From: a virus
DNA: 39,370 bases
IMG/VR virus record: IMGVR_UViG_3300028400_000205
Coordinates: 1 to 39,370 of that record
Reading direction: 5' to 3' (one strand)
This document shows positions 8,505-16,800 of the stretch, in pieces. The notes under the pieces are model-generated. The model saw only the letters and a program-made list of their open reading frames with translations, did not search any database and was not told where the DNA came from. A program made the translations under genes and the position numbers. The first letter of the stretch is position 1. Each line of letters begins with the position of its first letter.

Positions 8505-8533
8505 AGTATAGTGCAAAACTATAGAAATGTAAA
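8505..8533 (-). promoter_or_regulatory. Sigma70-like promoter of the accessory cassette
   Basis: On the minus strand TTTACA (8533-8528) is followed after exactly 17 bases by TATACT (8510-8505). This is a good host-type promoter in the 57-bp gap between the last structural gene and the cassette. It lacks the NATAAATA octamer of the late promoters, so the cassette is probably transcribed early or middle, with possible late read-through from the structural block. Confidence 0.7.
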
Positions 8534-8543
8534 GTAAATTTGG

Positions 8544-9491
8544 TTAACTACCAGTTTGAGAACTACTCATAGTTGGGGTACCCCAACTATTCGAAAGATA
8601 CGTTGTACTTGGTGGATAAAGGGTAACCGATGAGGTTAATGTTCCATCAACAAGTTCATCAGTATTAGCATCAGCATTATCAATAAACTTAACCAAAACT
8701 GTTACAACATTGGCTGATCGAGCAGCGGTAATTTCAATATAGTTAGCAGTATAATCAACAGTATCATCATATTGACGAAAACGAACAGCTTGTGTTGTTC
8801 CGTATTGCATTACACCATTAGTAGTATCGATAGTGTTAACAACACCAGAACCACCAACTTTAGTTGTTCCGTCGTAAGTGGTACCAGCAATAACTGCTGG
8901 AGATCCCCAGCCAGTTAAATTAATCGTACCAATAGCAGAACAAAGATTCGACCATCCTGTGTTTTTTGCTTCTGCTGATCCACCTGTGCGGCTAGTTTGA
9001 ATAGCAATTCGTCCTCCTGCATTAAACCAATAACGAGCCTGTAGTTCAGATGGAAATGTAATAGTGTGAGTTGCAGTTACTGATACATTCCATGCTGTTG
9101 TTCTGGTGGCTGTACCACCAGTGGTGATAGCAGTTCCATTAGCAGCGGCATTGCGACGATTTGTAACAATTGCAGAAATATTACTTTGTAATGCAGAATA
9201 TACAGCAATTGTGTCACCAACCGAAGGGTTAGTTATTGGAGTAATAGAAGTACCTTGATGATTTGCAAGAGTTGATATTTTATTTAATAGTGTTGCCCAC
9301 TGTGCTGCGGTAATCACAGATCCTTGTGCAACTGCTGGAACAGTAGTTTGTCCATAACCTCTATCGCCAGACCCAACACCTGCAACAGTATTTACATTAT
9401 TGTTTGTGTTATTGATTGTTCCGTCTGGGTTCCCCCACGCAAAAATATTGTAATCATCGTCAAGGATAGTACTGCCTGAAGTATATGCCAT
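8544..9491 (-). CDS. Virion structural/fibre-like protein (315 aa)
   Basis: Low-complexity composition rich in Thr, Ser, Ala, Asn and Gly, without membrane helices, typical of phage fibre or neck/tail decoration proteins. The N-terminal 80 residues contain ILDDDYNIFAWG and a short helical block AAQWATLLNKISTLANHQG. The rest is beta-rich, with repeated short strands such as RIAIQTSRTGG and YIEITAARSANVVTVLVKFID. It is the last gene of the late block, starts 15 nt after the stop of the 493-aa fibre gene, and its 3' end contains a perfect 18-bp palindrome. Function is inferred from composition and position; attachment point and receptor are unknown. Confidence 0.65.
   Translation of the reverse strand: MAYTSGSTILDDDYNIFAWGNPDGTINNTNNNVNTVAGVGSGDRGYGQTTVPAVAQGSVITAAQWATLLNKISTLANHQGTSITPITNPSVGDTIAVYSALQSNISAIVTNRRNAAANGTAITTGGTATRTTAWNVSVTATHTITFPSELQARYWFNAGGRIAIQTSRTGGSAEAKNTGWSNLCSAIGTINLTGWGSPAVIAGTTYDGTTKVGGSGVVNTIDTTNGVMQYGTTQAVRFRQYDDTVDYTANYIEITAARSANVVTVLVKFIDNADANTDELVDGTLTSSVTLYPPSTTYLSNSWGTPTMSSSQTGS
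8571..8588. repeat. Perfect 18-bp palindrome at the end of the structural block
   Basis: AGTTGGGGTACCCCAACT is identical to its reverse complement. It lies in the last 15 codons of the 315-aa gene. In RNA it could fold as a 7-bp stem with a GUAC loop. No U-run follows, so it is not a standard intrinsic terminator. Confidence 0.8.
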
Positions 9492-9506
9492 GTTTTTATT
9501 CCTGTT

Positions 9507-10988
9507 TTAATTAACTGTTACAAAGGCTTCGATCACACCTTCGCCATCTGTATCTTTATCTTCAAGAGCACGACCAATAACATTAAATGGTGTTATTTCA
9601 TCGGGTGTTGCTGCTCTTGCAAGACCATTTCCTGCCGAAACAAGCCTTTGTCCTTTTTGTATTCGACCAATAACACGAACAGGAACGCGCCCGCTCATTG
9701 CCACTGGCGGATGTGTGTTATCTTCACCTGCATCACTATTCATTAAGAATGCTGCATTACTACTTATAACACCAAACACATCTTCAGATAATTCTTCAAC
9801 CGCTTTAGTAATTTCGGCAGTACCACCTAATTTAACTACTGTTCCAGGTTCGAGCATTTGATCTGCTTCAAATCTTTCAGCTAAGTCAGCGTATTGTGCT
9901 GTTGTTGCCTGACCATTAAATGTTACAGCGTGAATGGTTGCAAAGCGTTGAGTTGCAGTTCCAAAATCAATTGTATTATCAGTTGATGGATTAATAATAC
10001 CAGTGATATCGACTGTGCCGTCGGCTAAAAGAACGCCCGACAATGATGTTGAAATAGATGTATCAACATAATCTTTATTGGTAATATCTGTGCCTGCTAA
10101 TGGTGCCGACACCGAAGCTCTTCCACTTATACCATTAATAGTAATAACATCTGTTGGTGTACCATTACTATTAATTTGAAGTATTAAATTACCATTGTTA
10201 GTAACGTTCGACAGAATAACGTCATTATTAAGAATTCTAAGTTTCGCATCACTATCGGCACCAACCGATAGTCCATTATCGTTAAGAATGCCTAACGTTC
10301 CGAGAGTCGTATCATTGGTAGTTGAACTTAAAAATCCAGAACTATCAATGCCATCGAGTGTTTGTGCATTCGTGGCGTCACCAACAAAGAGTGGTGTTTG
10401 TCCTCCTATTGTCTGAGCCAATTGGATACCTGGTTTGATAGTGCCTGCGAAACCTGTAATCGGTGTAGCTGGAGTAAATTCTGCATCTTTGCTAACAATC
10501 GCTACAATATCATTATTAGCATATAATTTGATTACAACGTGATCAACTGTTAAATTATCTGTAATTGTATCAACAATTGCGCCAGATGTTCCTGTTCCAG
10601 AAGTGAATGCCGGTCCTACAAGAATAAATTGAGATCCGTCCCAAACATTTAATTGTGAGTTAACTGTGTCAAACCACATATCACCAACAACATTGTTTGT
10701 CGGCGGTGTTGATTGCGAAGTAGCTGCACCTAAATTCTTAAACGATGACCCATTATAAACTTTTAATAGGCCAGCCGACGAATCATACCAAAGTTGCCCG
10801 GTTAGCGGATTAACTGGTGGTGAAGCACTTGCACTATTTTCAAGCATTCGAATAAAGTTTTCGCCTAAAAACTCACCGTAACCAGCATAATTTTTACCGA
10901 TAATTGTTACAGACGAATCAGTGTTAATTGTACCGTCTGCAACCGTAGCAAAAATTGAACCGTCTGTTTTATTAATTGTATATGCCAT
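9507..10988 (-). CDS. Tail fibre-like structural protein, paralogue A (493 aa)
   Basis: Residues 1-310 are clearly homologous to the 666-aa protein next to it; both open with MAY(T/I)IN(K/R)TDGSIFAT and a DGTINTDSSVT block. Two copies of a small module G-x-L/M-W-Y/F-D...V-Y/W-(N/D)-G-S-x-F lie at residues 64-84 and 102-121; such modules are common in phage tail fibres. The C-terminal ~140 residues are unique: YADLAERFEADQMLEPGT opens a beta-rich domain with repeated Val-Ile strands, ending in DKDTDGEGVIEAFVTVN. This end could be a trimerisation, chaperone-like or receptor domain. The gene has its own late promoter 25 nt upstream and a GGAG ribosome site. Fibre role is inferred from composition and position. 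Confidence 0.75.
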   Translation of the reverse strand: MAYTINKTDGSIFATVADGTINTDSSVTIIGKNYAGYGEFLGENFIRMLENSASASPPVNPLTGQLWYDSSAGLLKVYNGSSFKNLGAATSQSTPPTNNVVGDMWFDTVNSQLNVWDGSQFILVGPAFTSGTGTSGAIVDTITDNLTVDHVVIKLYANNDIVAIVSKDAEFTPATPITGFAGTIKPGIQLAQTIGGQTPLFVGDATNAQTLDGIDSSGFLSSTTNDTTLGTLGILNDNGLSVGADSDAKLRILNNDVILSNVTNNGNLILQINSNGTPTDVITINGISGRASVSAPLAGTDITNKDYVDTSISTSLSGVLLADGTVDITGIINPSTDNTIDFGTATQRFATIHAVTFNGQATTAQYADLAERFEADQMLEPGTVVKLGGTAEITKAVEELSEDVFGVISSNAAFLMNSDAGEDNTHPPVAMSGRVPVRVIGRIQKGQRLVSAGNGLARAATPDEITPFNVIGRALEDKDTDGEGVIEAFVTVN

Positions 10989-11013
10989 CTAATGATAACT
11001 CCATTATTACCTT

Positions 11014-11021
11014 TATTTATC
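11014..11021 (-). promoter_or_regulatory. T4-type late promoter GATAAATA
   Basis: GATAAATA on the minus strand, in the 38-nt gap before the 493-aa fibre gene, with 25 nt between octamer and ATG. It matches the NATAAATA form of the T4 late promoter (TATAAATA) described for marine T4-like phages and recognised by gp55-type sigma factors. Confidence 0.65.
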
Positions 11022-11026
11022 AAATA

Positions 11027-13027
11027 TTAATAGCTAATGATAACTAATCCATCGCCGCCTTTACCACCAGTTGAACGACATCCACTGGTTCCTGGAGAAC
11101 CAGTTCCAATTGTAATTGTTAATACTTCGCCTGGAGTCACAAACATTGGAATACCAACTCCTGCCCAACCACTGTGACCGCCAGCGCCAGCTAAACTGTC
11201 TTGCCCCTGGTTACCAGCGCCACCGGATCCAAGCGACCCTGGATTAGCGGTTGTATAATAACCTGGGGTGCCGCCGCGTCCGCCAGGCGCAAATAAACTA
11301 TCGCCACCATGACCACCACGTTCAGGGTTTCCGTAAGTGGTATCTCGACGTTCACCAGCGTTACCAAATGCTAAATTTGATAAATTAACTGTATATGAAT
11401 TTTTGATTCTATAAACTTTTGTTGTAATAGTATCAGGCGATACGGCACCAGTGCCGCTGATTACTGCCCTTCCGCCTGAAAAATATAATGCATCTTGAGA
11501 TCCAACTATTGATGTTGTTCCTCCTCGGGCTGGATTTCCGCCAGCGCCACAGGAGCCACCATCGCCGCCGCCCTGACCGCCTTGTCCTCCGCCGACTCCA
11601 GTAACAGTAATTACAGTTACACCTGCAGGAACAACAAATGTTCCATTAGATGTAAACACTTCGGTTCCTGAAGGCGGCAAAGGTTGAGGATTTGATGGGC
11701 TATAGAAATAAGAACTATCGTATCCATCTAATGTATCAGCATCTAAACCACTACCTGACCCGTCGACTGTTTTAATTGCTGTTAACAAATCACTTGAAGT
11801 AACAGTACCGGTATAACCACCAACCGACTGTACAGCATCTACCGGTGTAAGCATTTCTTCCCAATCGGATAATATTGACGGATCTGTACCAGCTAAAATA
11901 AATGATTTACTTAGATCGGTCCGAATTGCAACATCACCTGTTTCGGCAGTTAATGCTAACATCGATGGCTCATCGGATACAACATAGGTATTTGTAATTG
12001 CTATTTTTGGTAATTGTGTTTGATATATTAAACCTGATGGATCAAGTGATGCAAGACCGTTTGGTACACCTTTTTGAGAATTAATTTCCGAGACAATAGT
12101 ATTATCAACATAATTCTTTGTTGTAATATCTTGTAAATCAACTGGTTCAAGTGTTGTTGCTCTACCGGTATCACCTCGCAAAGTTAACGGTTCAACAACC
12201 GTTATGCCGTTATGTACTTGAAATTTTATATTGTTTGATGGTGTAACACTTCTTATATAAACATTTTGGCCAACAACCGTCAGGCTTAAATCATTACTGG
12301 CTCCTACACTAAGGCCACCATCATTTAAGATAGATAACGAACCGGTGGTCGAATCACTGTTAATTGAACTTAAAAAGTTACTAGCAGGTTGTCCTTCGAG
12401 TCTTAACGAATTAGAAGCATCACCATTAAAAATTGGTGTATTGCCATTAATATCTGAAGATAAATTAACTCCAGGTTTAATGGTACTAAACCCTGGTATT
12501 GGTGTTGCTGGTGTAAACTCGCTGTCAACACTATAAATATTAACTAACTCATTAGCAACATACATTTCAACTACGACATGATCAATACCATTGTCGTCAG
12601 TAATAGTGTTAAGAACATTTCCAGATTTTCCAGCTGATTGTGATACTTGTGGGCCAATTAAGTTGAACTCTGTCCCATCCCATACAAAAAGTTGAGAGTT
12701 ATTTGTATCAAACCATAAATCGCCAATTGATTTTTCTATTGGTTCGTCAGCTGAAACTGTGGCTCCACTTAAACTTTTAAAGGTTGATCCATTAAAAACT
12801 TTTAATGTATTAGTTGATGTATCAAACCACAATTCGCCACTTAGTGGATTGGCTGGTGGTGAGGAATCAGCACTATTTTCTAATAGTCTTAAAAAGTTTT
12901 CTGCAATTGCTTCGCCATAATCAGTATAGTTTCGTCCAACCAATGTTACAGAACTATCTGTATTGATAGTACCATCAGCAATTGTAGCAAATATTGATCC
13001 ATCTGTTCTGTTTATAATATATGCCAT
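11027..13027 (-). CDS. Tail fibre-like protein with glycine-rich tip, paralogue B (666 aa)
   Basis: The N-terminal ~310 residues are shared with the 493-aa fibre, including two GxLWFD modules. A middle segment (residues ~310-420) has the SEINSQKGVPNGLASLDPSG pattern and a YVVSDEPSMLAL block often seen in fibres. From about residue 475 it becomes strongly glycine-rich (VGGGQGGQGGGDGG, ERGGHGG, GGRGG, GGAGNQG, TGGKGGDG) and ends in LVIISY. Such polyglycine stretches are known from receptor-binding adhesins of the gp38 type in T4-like phages, where they form packed polyglycine-II helices. The likely role is a receptor-binding tip. It starts 11 nt after the 200-aa gene. Confidence 0.78.
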   Translation of the reverse strand: MAYIINRTDGSIFATIADGTINTDSSVTLVGRNYTDYGEAIAENFLRLLENSADSSPPANPLSGELWFDTSTNTLKVFNGSTFKSLSGATVSADEPIEKSIGDLWFDTNNSQLFVWDGTEFNLIGPQVSQSAGKSGNVLNTITDDNGIDHVVVEMYVANELVNIYSVDSEFTPATPIPGFSTIKPGVNLSSDINGNTPIFNGDASNSLRLEGQPASNFLSSINSDSTTGSLSILNDGGLSVGASNDLSLTVVGQNVYIRSVTPSNNIKFQVHNGITVVEPLTLRGDTGRATTLEPVDLQDITTKNYVDNTIVSEINSQKGVPNGLASLDPSGLIYQTQLPKIAITNTYVVSDEPSMLALTAETGDVAIRTDLSKSFILAGTDPSILSDWEEMLTPVDAVQSVGGYTGTVTSSDLLTAIKTVDGSGSGLDADTLDGYDSSYFYSPSNPQPLPPSGTEVFTSNGTFVVPAGVTVITVTGVGGGQGGQGGGDGGSCGAGGNPARGGTTSIVGSQDALYFSGGRAVISGTGAVSPDTITTKVYRIKNSYTVNLSNLAFGNAGERRDTTYGNPERGGHGGDSLFAPGGRGGTPGYYTTANPGSLGSGGAGNQGQDSLAGAGGHSGWAGVGIPMFVTPGEVLTITIGTGSPGTSGCRSTGGKGGDGLVIISY

Positions 13028-13038
13028 TAGCTATTTCC

Positions 13039-13641
13039 TCACGCTGTTAGATGCGTTAGAGTTTGTATTCTTACAGTGTAATCAATTTGAATTTGTCTAT
13101 TCAATGCCTTTTGGATAGGATGAAAAACAACATGTGTAATTAATTTCAATTCACTTGACGATCCAAACCAGGCTTTCAGTCCTAACTCGTCAAAAACAAA
13201 ATCGCCATCAATCTGTGTACTATTATCGAATGCTTGCTGGCCAGCTGGTTCGCCATAATCTAGCAAACAACTTACCAAAATATCTGTATAATATTTGCCG
13301 CTTGTATGAATTACTGTTAAATTATTACGTGTTACATCTGTATTAGCAGTTGAATTATCATCAACAACCTTAGAATAAGTTTCATTGTATAGATCGGCAT
13401 TCTGTCCTACTGTATTTGGCGGAAGATATGTAATTACACCAGTTGGATCGACACTCGATCCACCATTACCAAAGGACATTTGGTAAATCTGACCGATGTT
13501 TTTGTTTGCGATGCTATAAGCCAGGGCTTCTGAGAAATTTTCGTGATGAATAGCATTATTCTTATCTTCAAATACTTCTAGAGTATTTGGATCATAAATT
13601 TTAATATGTCCTGATACTTTTATTTTTGAATTTTCAATCAT
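13039..13641 (-). CDS. 200-aa virion structural protein
   Basis: A mostly beta protein starting with MIENSKIKVSGHIKIYD and containing YQMSFGNGGSSVDPTG, ITYLPPN and KYYTDILVSCLLDYGEP. It has no membrane or signal segment. The pattern SFGNGG...DPTG is one I associate with baseplate or fibre-connector proteins of marine T4-like phages, but I cannot name a T4 equivalent. Its ATG shares one base with the TAA of the 44-aa gene (TAATG), so the two are translationally coupled. It lies between the giant wedge-region protein and the fibres, which suggests a fibre-attachment role. Confidence 0.65.
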   Translation of the reverse strand: MIENSKIKVSGHIKIYDPNTLEVFEDKNNAIHHENFSEALAYSIANKNIGQIYQMSFGNGGSSVDPTGVITYLPPNTVGQNADLYNETYSKVVDDNSTANTDVTRNNLTVIHTSGKYYTDILVSCLLDYGEPAGQQAFDNSTQIDGDFVFDELGLKAWFGSSSELKLITHVVFHPIQKALNRQIQIDYTVRIQTLTHLTA

Positions 13642-13775
13642 TATGAATCTCTCTTGTTAACTATAATCTCAGAAGTTTCAGGATCAGAAATTTTCAGAAA
13701 TTCTGAAATGTGAATTGACCCAGACTCATCAACTTTTGTATTTTCGTTTTCTTCTTTTTTAGTTTCGTCGTTCAT
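13641..13775 (-). CDS. 44-aa acidic small protein coupled to the 200-aa gene
   Basis: A short reading frame filling the gap between the giant gene and the 200-aa gene. Its product opens with MNDETKKEENENTKVDES and ends in SEIIVNKRDS. It is highly charged, with no cysteines and no membrane segment. The stop TAA overlaps the next ATG as TAATG, the same junction used at four other gene pairs here, which is the main evidence that it is translated. A Shine-Dalgarno is weak (AGGT about 15 nt upstream). I do not recognise a family; it could be a small structural or assembly cofactor, or a leader peptide that couples translation. Confidence 0.6.
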   Translation of the reverse strand: MNDETKKEENENTKVDESGSIHISEFLKISDPETSEIIVNKRDS

Positions 13776-13806
13776 AATATACGTTATTTACCTACTTTAA
13801 AAACCG

Positions 13807-16800
13807 CTAATTTTTAATGAAAACTATTGGAATAGTATTCTGATCTTGCATTGGAATTGCATTTTCATCGCCTAATTGAGTACCAGGTTCGTACCAAATT
13901 TTATCGTAGTCCCATCGAACTAAACTATTTCTGCTAACATCAGTTACTATGGTATTTGCTGGATAAGACGATTTAATAGCAGTACCAGCAGTTCCTCGAC
14001 GTAAACCACTAATAGTGTTATTTACAAGATCTCGTTCACGATAAGTAATACGTTCGCCGCCGATCATTATAATACCAAATCTTCCAATTGATAAATTTGG
14101 TTGTTCGAGAACGCTTGCATCATTAACATGAATAATATCATCACCTTCGTTAAAATCTTGTGTTAGATATGTTGTATTAAATTCATTAAATTTATACATT
14201 CCGACATTATCACGCATATCCTTGAATAATCTAAATTTAACACCATCTGTAACAATGTTATCGGTAAAACTGGTAACAGTAACAACATCAGTATTTGCTA
14301 TCGGCGGGCCATTAATTAACAATTGATTCTCGTTAATAATTTCATAATCTGTGTTGGCAAGCAATCTTCTACCATTTAATGTTACCCAAAGTCTGTCAGG
14401 ATTTTTAATCTCTTCTCTGTCAATATCAAAGATATTAACAAAACTATTAACCCCTTGCTCTAAATCAAATGGTTCAGAATCAAAAAGTGCACTATCGAAC
14501 AATTCTAATTGTTGTTCTGCAATTTGTTTTGGACCAACAAATACTTCGGTCAATGGATCTTGTTCCCTTACATCTCTAAATGTTGTAACGGCTACTAAAT
14601 CGCCATTATTTACAGGTGCTGTAATTTGAAGTAATGATCCATTCCACCAATAATCGGCTGCATGTCTTACATAAACATCAACTTTATCACCAGCTGCTGG
14701 CGGATTATTCAAAATCACGTAACGCGGCGGTGTTAATGCAGGATCATAGAAGAATGATTCACCAAATCTTGCAGATCCAAATGTTGCCGGCGGTGGCGAT
14801 GGTGGACTAAGTGTAAAATCGAGTCCTTCACGTAATAATGTATCATTAACCCAAACATCAACTTCATTTTGAGCTACACTATCATGCAGATATCCGCCAC
14901 ATTGTGGTAGAACAAAATTAGATGTTAAACCATCAGCAATGTATCGAGCGGCTTCTGGCGGACGTAAACGTAAACCATTAACTTCAACTATTGCATTAAA
15001 TTTATTTTTTCCACCAATGGCTCCACCAACATCAAGTGTATCCGTACCATATACAAATGTCTGTACTTTTGGATAACTCCTTCTATATTGAGGTGAATCA
15101 TAACCAAATATAACAACAGTAATAAAATCAGTATTTGCTGGTGTTGCAGGTAAAGTAATTAATGAAGTTTGGTTATCAATTGCCGAAATAGTGATTGATT
15201 GTGTTATACCATTTAATCGAACAAAAGCATCGTAAATTTCTGTATCTTTTACCGGAACCGTGAAAGAATCACCATTTACATCGCTTCCACGCAATGTACC
15301 GCGATATAATTGATTTCCGCCGCCAACTTCGTAAACAAAAATCTTAATAGTGTCATTAATAGAAATTCCAGAAGTAATATTTACAGATTGATTTGACCAA
15401 TCTACTGTAAAATCGATTCCTTCATATAATGATTTTCCTGTTGTTGTATTTGCTACTAAAATTGATATTGGTAATCTTGACAATCCATCAAATGAAAATG
15501 TTTGTGGGACGCTCACCACATCATATAATGTAGAAACAATATTGAAACCGTGTCCATCTTTTCTGTAATCGGCGCCTGGACGACTATACACTTTAATATC
15601 AAGCGTATCATATATCATTCCTGGAATTAATTCTTCAGGTGCATGTGAATGATACGTATCAATAAATGCACCACCATCGACATCAATATCTGTCGGTCTT
15701 GTTCCTAAATAAGGATCAAGGAATGAACTTTCGTATATCGTATCAATTAAACTTTCGCTGTATGTTGGCAGCCCTTCAGGTCCAATATCAAAGTTATCAA
15801 ATGTTGTATTGTCAAATGCCGACACATCAAAACCAGTGTTTTGATCAAAATCAATACTATCTACTTCGACGCCTGGGAATGCAATACCGTTAATAAGTAA
15901 TGATAAATCAAGTCCTGGATTATTAACATCGGCAACATAAAATCCTGTTGTTCGATCAATTCCACTAAGTGTTTCAATATCGACTAATTCGTGTAAAGCT
16001 GGGTCGAAATCTACTAGCCAATTATATCTTACGGTATATTGATCATCGACGTAGATAATACCATCTGTTCCTTCTTCAGGAAAATCTTCAAAAGTATCAT
16101 AATGCTCTTCAGTATTTCCTTGAATGAGAATCTTATAAACTACATTACTAACACGTACAAGTTGATTTTCTTTATAGTATTTGTTTACTTCCCATTCAAC
16201 AACATTAGACTCATACTCATAACGATCATATTTGATCCTTGTGGTAGTCGACCTAACTAAATCGTTACCCATTATAGGTATAGCAGCAGCATCGTATCCA
16301 TTACCACCTTCAAAAGTAATAGTTGGTGTTTGAACGAAACCACTACCCGGATTAATAATTTCAACTTTAGATATTGTTCCATCTGGACCAAGTTTTGCAA
16401 TTAATTCTGGCTCGACTAAATAATTTCCATTTACTACAACCTTAGGTGGCACTGAATAATTCCGGCCAGGATTTGTAATTACAATATCTTTTATTCCTAA
16501 ATGATAATTTTCAAACCAATAATTCCATGGTTTGGTTTGCCATATTCCGTCATCGGCGGTTTTATTACTTGGATCAGTAACAAGGATTGCTCCGTCGTCT
16601 AAAATTGGACTAATATATTTCTTATAATCAACATCATAATATGCTGGACAATCAAAATCTATCAGTTCTGTTTCATTTGTATCGATACCATTGTACGTTA
16701 ACAAGAAATCTCTTATCTTTGTATGATATGGTTTTGCTTCTTTAATATATTCTAATAGGTAGTTTTGGTTGTCTTCTTGATATACAGCATATTGAGCAAG

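Noticed and set aside
8484-8516. Longer start for the 100-aa gene at the ATG at 8516
   Set aside because: It lies upstream of the -10 element and has no ribosome site; the ATG at 8486 has AGAGGT at good spacing.
13692-13708. 17-nt inverted repeat (8-bp arms TTTCAGAA/TTCTGAAA) in the 44-aa gene
   Set aside because: AT-rich and embedded in a locally repetitive stretch; it may be chance, and no flanking regulatory signal was seen.
13785-13792. GGTAAATA as a fourth late promoter before the 44-aa gene
   Set aside because: One mismatch to NATAAATA, and only 9 nt from the ATG, too close compared with 23-25 nt at the other three.
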